Assembly (NCBI GenBank): GCA_011799875.1
Contig: CM022303.1
Coordinates: 294,202,362 to 294,266,361 of the forward strand
Length of the DNA: 64,000 bases
Reading direction: 5' to 3'
From: Thinopyrum elongatum
Lineage: Eukaryota; Streptophyta; Magnoliopsida; Poales; Poaceae
Part shown: in pieces, positions 22,314 through 34,304 of the stretch
How positions within the stretch are numbered: position 1 is the first letter of the stretch
Layout of the letters: each line of letters begins with the position of its first letter
Position numbers and translations under genes: made by a program
Notes under the pieces: model-generated
Told to the model about the DNA's origin: nothing
The model's database searches: none
What the model saw: the letters and a program-made list of their open reading frames with translations, nothing else

Positions 22314-23735
22314 TGTTGGGTTCTATGGTAGGGTGCGTCGACTGCAAATTAAAATTTTCCTACGCGCAGAACAACCAAGAACATGCTACGTAAGATGGAT
22401 CACAGATCATTACCACTAGATGCGCAGTGCCGTGCAGCGGAAGTAGAGTTGAGGCAGCACATCCAGCGTCGTCTCCTCCTTGTCCGACCTCTCTCGAACA
22501 GCCAGTCGTGGATCCCGCGTACAAGTTCCCTGGAGCGGCGCAGAAGCACCGCCTCTAACGGTATCTGCGCGTGTAGGAGGAACGTTATGCGGCAGGCTGC
22601 TAGGTCCGATCACACAACTGGCGGCGAGTGGAGGTGTCTATTCGCATCACATGCAAACCCTAGTGACAGCGCCAAAGCGATCAACCAAATGAGCGATCCA
22701 CACCTCCACTATATATAGGCGTCCATCGCAGGCTCAACACTTGGGCCTCGCACAGACCCTGAAGCCCAAAATCTGGTCGGCCTAGATCCGAGTCCGAGTA
22801 GGAACACACCTGACTCGTGCAGTCGGATCCGACCTCACAGGTTCCTTCCCTTAAGCGCGCGACCCCTTAGGTTCAAGTCGGCTTTGTCGCAGGTGAAATC
22901 ACCTCTGACCTGCTCGGCTGGTAGCGGCCTCTAGCAAGGCGTGCCGACCACCAAGTCGACAATGAAGCCGGTTGGCGAACTTGTACATCACAATTCTATT
23001 CCTTTTGCCACACGATATATGTTGTCGGGCTCAAGGCGAGTCTATCATCCTTGTGATAACCCGACCTCTTTCTCATTCCAGTGATGCCGACCACTAACCA
23101 GATTATCTCATAATCCCTGTCGCATGGCCATGCTTATCTTGGTCGGATCACACGAGGGGCCCAGAGTATATCTCTCCTGACCGGAGGGGCAAATCCCATC
23201 TTGCTCGACCATGTCTCGCAGCATGGGTCTGGACAAGCCTGAAACCTACCTTTGTAACTACCTAGTCACAGAGTAGCGTTTGGTTGGCCCAAAGCAGGTC
23301 TGTCACCATCCCACGTACATGCGCCAGCTCAGGTCTTAGGACATAGAACATATGTTGTACTAGAGACTCACAGATGACATATCGCTGCATCTCATAGGTG
23401 GGTCTGTCCGACTCAGACTTTATCTTGACTCGGATCTGACTATGTCGAATCCGACCAGATCCTTTCGAGTCCATATTATCCGGTTAGCATCCAATGCTCC
23501 ATGGCTAGTGAGACCAAGCCATCGATCGTGTCATATGCTAGTCTAGTCGGCTGCGCGTCCACACAGCCCTTTCGACTAGGGACCTTTTAGGACAGTCATC
23601 ATACAATGCATAGTCCCACAAACAAGTCACGTACTTGTTGATACACATCATTGATAATGTCCAAGGACTATCTTTATTCATAAACACATAGGAAATATCA
23701 TCATACATGATTGCCTCTAGGGCATATCTCCAACA
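22314..23735 (-). repeat. 5' LTR of the Copia element
   Basis: 1,422 bp, pairing with 15727-17148. It is bounded by TGTTGG and CCAACA on the plus strand and followed by the TSD tctgg. A TATATATAGG-type core lies at about 22705 (minus-strand promoter). Confidence 0.94.
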
Positions 23736-23763
23736 TCTGGGCAATCGTGAGCCTGCGCGGGAC

Positions 23764-25315
23764 AGATGCGGCTTGAAGCTACGTCGGTATTTCCCCAAAG
23801 AGGAAGGGATGATGCAGCACAGCGGCGGTAGGTATTTCCCTCAGTGATGAAACCAAGGTTATCGAACCAGTAGGAGAACCAAGCAACACTACGTAAACAA
23901 CACCTGCACACAAATAACAAATACTCGCAACCCGACGTGTAAAAGGGGTTGTCAATCCCTTTCGGGCAACGGCGCAAAAAATTGGCAAACGGACGTGAGA
24001 GAGTAGTAAATATTGATAGATTGAACGCCAAATAAAATAAAGTGCAGCAAGGTATTTTTGTATTTTTGGTTTATTAGATCTGAAAATAAAAGTTGCAAAT
24101 AAAGAAAAGAGCGAAAAGCAAAACAGATCTTGAAAGCAAATATATTGGAAAAGAGACCCGGGGGCCGTAGGTTTCACTAGTGGCTTCTCTCGAGAAAAAT
24201 AGCAAACGGTGGGTGAACAAATTACTGTTGGGCAATTGATAAAACTTCAAATAATCATGACGATATCCAGGCAATGATCATTATATAGGCATCACGTCCA
24301 AGATTAGTAGACTGACTCCTACCTGCATCTACTACTATTACTCCACACATCGACCGCTATCCAGCATGCATCTAGTGTATTAAGTTCATGGAGAAACGGA
24401 GTAATGCAATAAGAACGATGACATGATGTAGACAAGATCTATTTATGTAGAAATAGACCCCATCGTTTTATCCTTAGTAGCAACGATACATACGTGTCGG
24501 TTCCCCTTCTGTCACTGGGATCAAGCACCGTAAGATCAAACCCACTAAAAGCACCTCTTCCCATTGCAAGATAAATAGATCAATTTGGCCAAACAAAACC
24601 CAAATATCGGAGAAGAAATACGAGGCTATAAGCAATGATGCATATAAGAGATCAAAGAAGACTCAAATAACTTTCATGGATAAAAAGATAGATCTGATCA
24701 TAAACTCAAAGTTCATCGGATCCCAACAAACACACCGCAAAAAGAGTTACATCATATGGATCTCCAAGAGACCATTGTATTGAGAATCAAACGAGAGAGA
24801 GAAAGCCATCTAGCTACTAACTACGGACGCGTAGGTCTACAAAGAACTACTCACGCATCATCGAAGAGGCACCAATGGAAGTGGTGAACCCCTCCATGAT
24901 GGTGTCTAGATTGGATCTGGTGAATCTAGACTCTGCGGGGGCTGGAATTGATTTTTGTCGACTCCCCTAGGGTTTCTGGAATATTGGGGTATTTATAGAG
25001 TAAAGAGGCGGTTCGGGGGGCACCCGTGGGTTGTGCTCCCCTCGGAGCACCCCCCAGGCGCTTCTCCGGCCCACTGGATGTCTTCTGGTCCAAAAAAATC
25101 CACAAAAAGTTTCGCTCCGTTTGGACTCCGTTTGGTATTGATTTCCTGTGATGTAAAAAACATGCAACAAACAGCAACTGGCACTTGGCACTATGTCAAT
25201 AGGTTAGTACCAAAAAATGATATAAAATGACTATAAAATGATTATAAAACATCCAAGAATGATAATATAATAGCATGGAACAATCAAAAATTATAGATAC
25301 GTTGGAGACGTATCA
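23764..25315 (-). repeat. 3' LTR of the pol-less element
   Basis: 1,552 bp, 31 bp shorter than its partner. The difference is explained by loss of one arm of a palindrome (around 25021-25040, compare 30194-30229). A minus-strand TATA box (CTATAAATAC) lies at about 24990-25000. Confidence 0.92.
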
Positions 25316-28037
25316 GTATCCCCAAGCTTAATTCCTTCTCGTCCTCGAGTAGTTAAATGATAAAAATAGAATTTTTGATGTGGAATGCTGCCTAACATGT
25401 CATATCATATTCTTTCTTTTATAGCATGGACATTTGGACTTTTATATGGTTCAAAGCAATAGTCTAGTTTTGACATGATGACTTAAATACTCAACCATAT
25501 CAACAAGCAACTATGTCTTTCAAAATATCAACGCTAAAATAAGTTATCCCTAGCCCATGCTCAACCATTGATCCATTCATGAAACACACTCGAATATTAA
25601 CTACACCCAATGCTCAAGTACGATCATAGTGCCTCCTAGTTGGTGCCTTATAAGAGAAGATGGAGACTCCAATTAAAAATAAAAATTGCATAAAGTAAAG
25701 AAAGGCCCTTCGCAGAGGGAAGTAGGGATTTGTAGAGGTGCCAGAGCTCAAAGCGAAAAACTTAGAGATAAAAACATTTTGGGAGGTGTGCCTTTCCCAC
25801 CAACAAAAACGACTTAGAGTTCCCAACACTTTCCATGCTAGATATATCATAGGAGGTTCCCAAACAGAAAATAAAGTTTATTCCTTTTCCACCATTTCTT
25901 TCACTTTCCATGGCTAGCCGTATCCACGGGTGCCCTCCATACCAACACTTTCCAAGGAATTTATTATTTGACAACATAAAGTAAATTCATTTTTTTCATT
26001 TCGGGACTGGGCATTCCTAATACCTTTGCCTTACTCTCGTGTAATGACAAGTGAATACACACTCATCATGATAATAACACATCTAGCATGGAAAATATTA
26101 GCCACCCCTCACCGCCTCGCGAGCGGTACGAACACACAAAAGAGAAGTTTATTTTGAAAATTAGAGATGGCACATACAAATTTGCTTAGAACGGCAAAAG
26201 AATACCGCATATAGGTAGATATAGTGGACTCATGTGGCAAAACTGGTTTAAAAGGTTTTGGATGCACAAGTAGTGATCATACTTAGTGCAAAATGAAGGC
26301 TAGCAAAAGATTGAGAAGCGACCAACCAAAAAACGAATAATCTCATAAGCGAGCATTAAGCATAATTAACACCGAATAATGAACCACAAGTAGGATATAA
26401 TTTCATTGCATGACTATTGACTTTCGTGCTTGCATAGGGAATCACAAACCTTAACACCAATATTCTTACTAAAGCACAATTACTCATCAACATAACTCAC
26501 ATATCACATCATCATATCTCAAAACTATTACAAGGAATCAAGTTTATTTTGTCCAATGATCTTCATGAATTTTTTTATTATATCCTTCTTGGATATCTAT
26601 CACTTTGGAACTAATTTTCATGTGTTGCTTTTGATAAGCTCAAACAAATATAAGTGAAGATCATGAGCATAATACTTCTTTCTCTCCAATTAATTTAAGT
26701 GAAGCAAGAGAGAATTTATTAAAAAATTACTAACTCCCAAATAAATCTAAGTGAAGCATGAGAGCATTTCTTCAAAAATACTAAAGCATGCCGTGCTCAA
26801 AAAGATATAAGTGAAGCACTAGAGCAAATCCATAGCTCATAAAAAAAATTAAGTGAAGCATAGTTTGCAATTCTAACAAGTCATGGCATAATTTTGGCTC
26901 TCTCAAATAGGTGTGTCCAGCAAGGATTCATAACTTAGAACATAAAGCAAAACAAGCAAAGACTCATATCATACAAGACGCTCCAAGCAAAACTCATAGT
27001 ATGTGACGAATAAAAATATAGCTTCGAGTAAAATACCGATGGTCGTTAGAAGAAAGAGGGGATGCCACTCGGGGCATCCCCAAGCTTAGTTGCTTGCTTC
27101 TCTTTGGATAATATCTTGGGATGCCATGGTCATCCCCAAGCTTAGGCTCTTCTTACTCCGTATTCCTTCATCCATCGTAAGATAACCCAAAACTTGAAAA
27201 CTTCAATCACACAAAACTCAACAAAACTTTCGTGAGATCCGTTAGTATAAGAAAGCAAATCACTACTATAAGTACTGTATAAAACCAATTAATATTTCAT
27301 TATTTCATTATATATACTGTATTCCAACTTTTCTATGGCAAAAAATCATCAAAGAAAACCATAGAATCATTAAAACAAGCATACAACGCAAAGAAAACAG
27401 AATCTGTCAAAAACAGAACAGTCTGTAGAAATCTGAATATTTCGAATAATTCTGAAACTGCAAAAATTCTGAAAAATTAGGAACACAGAGGAAATTTGCG
27501 TATAAATCTTTTGTAAAAAAATTCATAGTTTTTAGTCACTGATGTGAATATTCAAAATTGTTTTACTAGACGCAAAAGTTTCTGTTTTCCAACAAGATCA
27601 AATCAACTATCACCCAACATAATCCTAAAGGCTTTACTTGGCACAAACACTAATTAAAACACAAAAAAACACAATTATAATAGTATCATAATTGTGTAAA
27701 CACTCAATAACAGAAAGCAAAAAGCAAAAATAAATTGTATTCATTGGGTTGCCTCCCAACAAGCGCTATTGTTTTACGCCCTTAGCTAGGCATAAGATTT
27801 AAATGATGCTCACAAGAAAGATAATAATTGAAACACAAAGGGAGCATCATAGGACATGTGACAAACACATTTAAGTCTAACATACTTCCTATGCATAGGA
27901 ATTTTATAGGAAAACAAATTAGCAAGACAAGCAAGATCTAGCATATGCAAGGAAGAAGAAAGAAACAATAGCAGTCTCAACATGAAGAGAGGTAATTTAG
28001 TAATATGAAAATTTCCACAACCATATTTTCCTCTATC
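25316..28037 (-). other. AT-rich non-coding interior of the pol-less element
   Basis: No domain is recognisable in 2.7 kb. Notable are several phrases TAAGTGAAGCA(A/T)GAGAG between 26690 and 26870, and repeated polypurine-like words (ATCCCCAAGCTTA on the plus strand at about 25317, 27075 and 27131, and ATCCCCAAGCTTG at 28388). The first of these is the real polypurine tract next to the 3' LTR. Confidence 0.6.
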
Positions 28038-28652
28038 TTAATAATTACATGTGGGATCATATTCAAATTCAACAATATAGCTATCATATAAAATTTTCTC
28101 TTCATGATCCACATGCATGCAAAGTTGACACTCTTCCAATATAGTGGGATTAACATAAACTAAAGTCATGACCTCTCCAAGCCCACTTTTATCAAAAATT
28201 TCATATGATTGAACACTCTCCAAATATGTGGGATTATTTTTAGCTAAAGTTGACACTCTTCCAAACCCACTTTTAATATTATCGCAAGCATATTCATCAT
28301 GAGGCTTAAATAAATTTCCAAGATCATAAGACTCATTATCACCCCAATCATGATCATTGCAATAAGTAGTGGACATAGCAATATTAGCATCCCCAAGCTT
28401 GGGGTTTTGCATATTATTAACATAATTGACATTAATAGAACTTATAATAACATCATTGCAATCATGATTTTCATTCAAGGAGCTATCATGAATCACTTTA
28501 TAAATTTCTTCGTTTAAAACTTCATCACAATTTTCAGATTCATAGATCTCAAGCAAAACTTCATAAAGATAATCTAGTGCACTCAACTCACTAGCAATTG
28601 GTTCAACATAATCAGATCTTTTGAAAAGATTAGCAAGTGGATGAGGATCCAT
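28038..28652 (-). CDS. Uncharacterised 204-aa protein of the pol-less element
   Basis: An uninterrupted minus-strand frame with ATG at 28652, about 250 nt behind the primer binding site, which is the place of gag in autonomous relatives. The protein is acidic and Asn/Asp/Glu/Tyr-rich, begins MDPHPLANLFKRSDYVEP, and has an internal repeat: FGRVSTLAKNNPTYLES (middle) and LGEVMTLVYVNPTILEE (near the C-terminus), each followed by a short Gln-containing phrase. No zinc knuckle, gag helix bundle, signal peptide or membrane segment is visible. An open frame of this length in an otherwise stop-rich, AT-rich interior suggests recent or continuing constraint. Its role, perhaps in packaging, is speculative. 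Confidence 0.6.
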   Translation of the reverse strand: MDPHPLANLFKRSDYVEPIASELSALDYLYEVLLEIYESENCDEVLNEEIYKVIHDSSLNENHDCNDVIISSINVNYVNNMQNPKLGDANIAMSTTYCNDHDWGDNESYDLGNLFKPHDEYACDNIKSGFGRVSTLAKNNPTYLESVQSYEIFDKSGLGEVMTLVYVNPTILEECQLCMHVDHEEKILYDSYIVEFEYDPTCNY

Positions 28653-28898
28653 ATCAATAGATTTTTAGCAAGCAAAGATGCAAGCAAATAGAAGGCACAT
28701 GGTAACACAAGCAAAGGTAGCAAACAAGATTGCACAAAAAAAATAGATCTGATGAGAAAACGATGAACGAAAAAGTGGGCGAATAAAACATTAAATTTTT
28801 GAAGTGGGGGAGATGAAAACGAGAGGCAAATGGCAAATAATGTAAATTGTGAGGAGATGAGATTTGTGATTAGGAACCTGGTATATGTTAAAGATCCT

Positions 28899-28915
28899 CC
28901 CCAGCAACGGCGCCA
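28899..28915 (-). other. Primer binding site of the pol-less element
   Basis: The minus strand reads TGGCGCCGTTGCTGGGG, 11 nt after the 5' LTR end at 28927. This is the common gypsy-type site in grass elements. Confidence 0.8.
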
Positions 28916-28926
28916 GAAATTCCTTT

Positions 28927-30509
28927 TGATGCGGCTTGAAGCTACGTCGGTATTTCCCCAAAGAGGAAGGGATGATGCAGCACAGCGGCAGTAGGTATTT
29001 CCCTCAGTGATGAAACCAAGGTTATCGAACCAGTAGGAGAACCAAGCAACACTACGTAAACAACACCTGCACACAAATAACAAATACTCGCAACCCGACG
29101 TGTAAAAGGGGTTGTCAATCCCTTTCGGGCAACGGCGCCAAAAATTGGAAACGGACGTGAGAGAGTAGTAAATATTGAAATATCAAACGCCAAATAAAAT
29201 AAAGTGTAGCAAGGTATTTTTGTATTTTTGGTTTAGTAGATCTAAAAGTAAAAGTTGCAAATAAAGAAAAGAGCGAATAGCAAAACAGATCTTGAAAGCA
29301 AATATACTGGAAAAGAGACCCGGGGGCCGTAGGTTTCACTAGTGGCTTTCTCGAGAAAAATAGCAAACGGTGGGTGAAGAAATTACTATTGGGCAATTGA
29401 TAAAACTTCAAATAATCATGACGATATCTAGGCAATGATCATTATATAGGCATCACGTCCAAGATTAGTAGATCGACTCCTGCCTGCATCTACTACTATT
29501 ACTCCACACATCGACCGCTATCCAGCATGCATCTAGTGTATTAAGTTCATGGAGAAACGGAGTAATGCAATAAGAATGATGACATGATGTAGACAAGATC
29601 TATTTATGTAGAAATAGACCCCATCATTTTATCCTTAGTAGCAACGATACATACGTGTCGGTTCCCCTTCTGTCACTGGGATCAAGCACTGTAATTTCGA
29701 ACCCACTACAAAGCACCTCTTCCCATTGCAAGATAAATAGATCAAGTTGGCCAAACAAAACACAAATATCGGGGAAGAAATACGAGGCTATAAGCAATCA
29801 TGCATATAAGAGATCAAAGAAGACTCAAATAACTTTCATGGATAAAAAGATAGATCTGATCATAAACTCAAAGTTCATCGGATCCCAACAAACACACCGC
29901 AAAAAGAGTTACATCATATGGATCTCCAAGAGACCATTGTATTGAGAATCAAAAAAGAGAGAGAAAGCCATCTAGCTACTAACTATGGACCCGTAGGTCT
30001 ACAAAGAACTACTCACGCATCATCGGAGAGGCACCAATGGAAGTGGTGAACCCCTCCATGATGGTGTCTAGATTGGATCTAGTGGTTCTGGACTCTGCGG
30101 CGGCTGGAATTGATTTTCATCGACTCCCCTAGGGTTTCTGGAATATTGGGGTATTTATAGAGCAAAGAGGCGGTTCGGGGGCACCCGAGGTGGGCACAAC
30201 CCACCAGGGCGCGCCCTGGTGGGTTGTGCTCCCCTCGGAGCACCCCCCAGGGGCTTCTCCGGCCCACTGGATGTCTTCTGGTCCAAAAAAAACCCACAAA
30301 AAGTTTTGCTGCGTTTGGACTCTGTTTAGCATTGATTTCCTGCGATGTAAAAAACATGCAAAAAACAGCAACTGGAATTTGGCACTATGTCAATAGGTTA
30401 GTACCAAAAAATGATATAAAATGACTATAAAATGATTATAAAACATCCAAGAATGATAATATAACAGCATGGAACAATAAAAAATTATAGATACGTTGGA
30501 GATGTATCA
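28927..30509 (-). repeat. 5' LTR of the pol-less element
   Basis: 1,583 bp, TGATGCGGC at the plus-strand start and TGTATCA at the end, followed by the TSD gggac. It differs from the left LTR by scattered substitutions, small indels and one 31-bp difference. Confidence 0.93.
30194..30229. repeat. Perfect 36-bp palindrome in one LTR
   Basis: Two 18-bp arms meet without a spacer: GCACAACCCACCAGGGCG and its exact reverse complement. The other LTR of the same element has only part of one arm at about 25026-25036. Confidence 0.9.
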
Positions 30510-30659
30510 GGGACTCACGAGGCCCTACCTCAAGGCGGGTTGCGCCTGATTTCTGCGGCGCGGGGCGCGTTTATGACACCTGTGGGGCGATGGGGGGGGG
30601 GGTCCTGCGCCGAATGCCCCTCCGAAGGTTATCGCATGAGAAGGCCGGACACCAATGAC
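30510..30659. other. Host segment between two retrotransposons
   Basis: 150 bp of GC-rich sequence with a G-run at 30592-30602. It starts with the TSD gggac of the left element and ends with the TSD atgac (30655-30659) of the right one. No gene is seen. It is probably part of the older element also present at 43428. Confidence 0.6.
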
Positions 30660-31254
30660 TGACGAAGACATGTACCTAGGGTAGGGTAATAGGCCCGACC
30701 TAGACACCCTTACCAAGGATACTGCCCTAAAGCCAAGGACATTCAAAGGATGGCACCATCTACCGACTGAAATCGCCACAGGGTGCAACCCACTCGACGA
30801 ACAGTTCACTCGGACAACCCAATTCCATTCGACCGGGGTGTACTCACTCGACCACACCGGAAACCACTCGGAAGACAGAAGATCTAAGGTCACTCAGGAT
30901 GGCAAGGGTCAGGCGTTCACTCTGTAGTCTTAATGATCATTTATTTGCCTTTATTGCTGGCGTTATCAGTAATGTCCTGTATTTATAGACATTGAAACCC
31001 TTGTAACGTGGGACGGTTGGGGTCCTGGCGCACTCTATATAAGCCAACCCCCTCCTCAGGCACAAGGGTTCGCACCCCCTGTAACTTCACGCATAAGTCA
31101 ATCGACCGAGCCTCCGGGCACCGAGACGTAGGGCTGTTACTTCCTTCGAGAAGGGCCTGAACTCATAAATCTTGCGTGCTCAACCTCACCGTAGCTAGGA
31201 TCTTGCCTCCTCATACCTACCCCCCATTCTACTGTCAGACTTAGAACCACGACA
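30660..31254 (+). repeat. 5' LTR of the Tat-type element
   Basis: 595 bp, TGACGAAGAC to CACGACA. TATATAAGC core at 31036-31044. Confidence 0.95.
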
Positions 31255-31256
31255 GT

Positions 31257-31275
31257 TGGCGCCCACCGTGGGGCA
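31257..31275 (+). other. Primer binding site of the Tat-type element
   Basis: TGGCGCCCACCGTGGGGCA starts two bases behind the 5' LTR, a standard position. Confidence 0.8.
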
Positions 31276-31328
31276 GGTGTCTTAGCAACTTTCTGGTGAG
31301 GTTGCGATTTTTTCTGATTCCCATCGTC

Positions 31329-34304
31329 ATGGTTTCGGGTGGAGGTTTGGATGAGGGCCACGAGATCTGTCTCGGTGCACTCGTCTTCATCGCCGACGAC
31401 TCCGCCTGGCTCCAGGAGGCCCCCCTCAATGTCGAGACGTTACCCGTCCACGGGGCGACGCACTTTCGCGCATGTGTCCCCGGCGTCCTTCTGCGGCAGC
31501 CGTCGACCCAATATCGGTCGTTTCCTACGGCGTCTTCGTTCCCCGCTGTTCGCCGTCGCAAGCGATCTGGTCGATCGCGGCTTCAGCGGTGGGTGAAGCA
31601 TGCAGTGGCACGTCAATCGGCCACTCCTCAAGTCACGGCAATCGAGCCCGATGAATCTCTCTACGGCCTGTTCGATCTGTCGACTGGCTCCGTCGAGACT
31701 CTGTTCGAGTGCGACAGCAGCGATCCTACGGCGGAGGTCCTGATGGTCGACACGCCGCGTAGCCCGCCTGGCATGCGTCGCAACGGAGGCGGCGACGGCA
31801 GTGGCGATCCGTCGCGTGTTCACGAGGAATACCACCCCGAAACCCTCTCTTCACAGCGGAGGGAGGAACTTCACCGCCGCAACGAGGAAGCACTCCACAC
31901 GCCCATCGTCGGAGAGACCTCTGAGGCTCGGGCCTTGGAGGCAGCGCGCTTGGCCACTTTGGCTGAACGCACTCGACTAGAAAATCTTCAGCATGCACTC
32001 GACGAACGTGCTCGGCAGCGGATTCCTGAGTCCAGTCGACGGAGGCAATTATTCCCTCCTGAACCTCAGGTATACCGCACTCCGATTCAGAATCTTGCAG
32101 CCGCAGCTCGTATAGCAGAATCCATCCAGCCATCCCAGTTGGAAGCTGGACGAGGTCTGATGCAGATCCGGGCTCTGCTCCGGGCGGCAGGAGACCAAAA
32201 CACTGCAGTGTCACAGTCGCGTGATAGGATCCATAGCAGATCTGTAGTGGCTGACACAGTTCAGTCGGCTCACAGCCCAAGATCACCTCCGCGGCGTGAG
32301 GGGCGGATGCATCGCCAGGATCAGCACTTGGGGTGGATCCACGAGCAGTACGATCATCGACTCGGCCGTGATGACCGCCGTTGAGCGCCTACACCTCCTC
32401 CGAGAAGCGGATCATATGTGCCCCGGCACTATGATGACAGGCGCCCGTACAGCGGAGGGCGGAGGACGCCGGTCGACCCAAGGGAGCCAGGGTTTGATGC
32501 GAGGTCAATTTTGGTGCAAGGTTTGGTCGACAGGAACCAAGCACACAGAGAGGGGCAAGGCAGGGATCGCCCGAGTGGAAGCAGGATTCATGTTTCGGGT
32601 CCCGAGTGTTTTAGCAGATCTATCAGAGCCGCTGAGATCCCCCCCAACTTCAGGTTGGCGACTGGGGTCAGTAAGTTCACCGGTGAGTCGAAGCCTGATA
32701 CTTGGCTGGAAGATTACCGAGTGGCTGTCCAGATCGGTGGTGGAAATGATGAGGTAGCTATGAAACACCTTCCTCTCATGCTGGAAGGGTCGGCCAGAGC
32801 ATGGCTGAATCAGTTGGCTCCAGGCAGTATATTCAGCTGGGAGGAGTTAGCCCGAGTGTTTGTCAGGACATTTGAGGGCACATGCAAACGACCTGCGGGG
32901 TTGACAGAATTGCAGCATTGTGTACAGAAGCCGAATAAAACTCTGAGGGATTACATCCAAAGATGGACCACATTACACCACACGGTAGAGAATGTATCCC
33001 AACACCAAGCAGTTTGTGCCTTCAAGGAAGGCGTTCGGTATCGGGAGCTTAACTTGAAATTTGGTCGGACAGGAGATATGTCTCTGACCCGAATGATGGA
33101 AATAGCCACCCGGTACGCTAATGATGAAGAAGAGGACCGACTCTACAGTGGGAAGGGCAAGCCAGTCGCCCAAGACACCGGAGTGGGTCGGAAGCAGAAA
33201 CGCAAAGCCGAGCCAGCAGGTCCAGGTGAAGCTGCAGTTGTAACTCAAGGGAAATTCAAAGGAAAGCCCAAGGGACCCTGGATCCCCAAGAAGGTGAAAG
33301 ATCAGGCTGGGAACGATGTGTTGGACTTGCCATGTCACATTCACACCAAGAAGGATGAAGAGGGAAATCTGATTTATCCCAAACACACCACTCGACAGTG
33401 TCGGCTCCTGATCCAGCAGTTCCGAGAGAAACAGCCCAATGAAAAGGAAAAAGAGTCTGACAAGGATGGTGATCAGGAAGAAGATGATGACGGTTTCCCT
33501 AACGTCAATTCCACTTTGATGATTTTTGCTGACATTGAGAGTAAAAGTCGACTGAAAGTCATCAACAGAGAGGTAAACATGGTTGCTCCGGCAACGACGA
33601 CATATTTGAAATGGTCAAAGACTCCCATCACATTCGACCAATCTGACCACCCACCGCACGTCGCCACCCCCGGGAGGCAAGCATTGGTGGTCGAACCGGT
33701 CGTTGGGGGCACCCGACTGACCAAAGTCTTGATGGATGGTGGCAGCGGCTTGAACATTTTTTATGCAGAGACTCTTCGTGGGACGGGCATTCCGATGTCC
33801 AGGCTCAGTGAGAGCAACATGCGGTTCCACGGTGTCATTCCAGGGAAGGAAGCTGATTCACTCGGACAGATCACTCTTGACGTGGTTTTCGGTGACTCAA
33901 AGAATTACCGCAAGGATAAGCTGACATTTGAAGTTGTGGATTTTCACAGTGCCTATCATGCTATTCTGGGCAGAACTGCATATGCCCGTTTCATGGCTCG
34001 ACCATGTTACGTGTACCTCAATCTGAAGATGCCTGGCCCCAGGGGCGTGATCACGGTCACTGGCAATCGGCAACGAGCAGAAGAGTGCCTCCAGAAGGGC
34101 TCTAAGATTGCTGATGAACAGATGGCAGCGATTGAAATGGAAAAATATAAGAAGACTGTAGATCCGAGTGATTTGTTGTGCACTAAGAAGCCTGCTTCCG
34201 AGTCTGCATTTCAGTCGTCCGGTGAAACGAAGCCTGTTCACATTCACTCGACCGATCCCAGTGCTGCACCGACTCATATCTCAACAACACTCGACAGCAA
34301 ATAG
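31329..34304 (+). pseudogene. gag: Gypsy gag and protease
   Basis: ATG 31329 opens MVSGGGLDEGHEICLGAL. The N-terminal half is charged and Arg/Pro-rich. A TGA at 32382-32384 interrupts it, but the same frame continues. The gag core lies around residues 450-600 (MKHLPLMLEGSARAWLNQL, then LRDYIQRWTTLHHTVENV). A basic linker is followed by a segment with two His and a Cys (LPCHIHTKKDEEG, HTTRQCRLL) in the position of a zinc-binding region. The aspartic protease has VLMDGGSGLNIFY and AILGRTAYARFM. The frame ends at TAG 34302, which separates protease from RT in the same register. Gag packages the RNA; the protease cleaves the polyprotein. Confidence 0.9.

Larger units (their letters stand above)
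15727..23735 (-). mobile_element. Ty1/copia LTR retrotransposon, complete but decayed
   Basis: 8,009 bp with two LTRs of identical length (1,422 bp) and a perfect TSD, tctgg, at 15722-15726 and 23736-23740. On the minus strand the order is 5' LTR (23735 to 22314), primer binding site, leader, gag-protease, integrase, reverse transcriptase, RNase H, polypurine tract (AAGTGGGAGAC) and 3' LTR (17148 to 15727), the Copia gene order. The LTRs differ at roughly one site in ten over the first 450 bp and fewer later, so it is an old insertion. Several premature stops and one frame change make it defective. Confidence 0.95.
23764..30509 (-). mobile_element. Large LTR retrotransposon without pol (Sabrina-like, tentative)
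   Basis: 6,746 bp, TSD gggac at 23759-23763 and 30510-30514. LTRs are 23764-25315 and 28927-30509. On the minus strand each LTR begins TGATAC(A/G)TCTCCAACG and ends GCATCA, although the left copy has lost its terminal base (AGATGC instead of TGATGC on the plus strand). A primer binding site of the TGGCGCCGTTGC type places it with Ty3/gypsy elements. The 3.6-kb interior has one 204-codon frame and no gag, protease, RT or integrase, so it is non-autonomous. LTR divergence looks like a few percent. The family name rests on memory of similar wheat LTRs. Confidence 0.9.
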
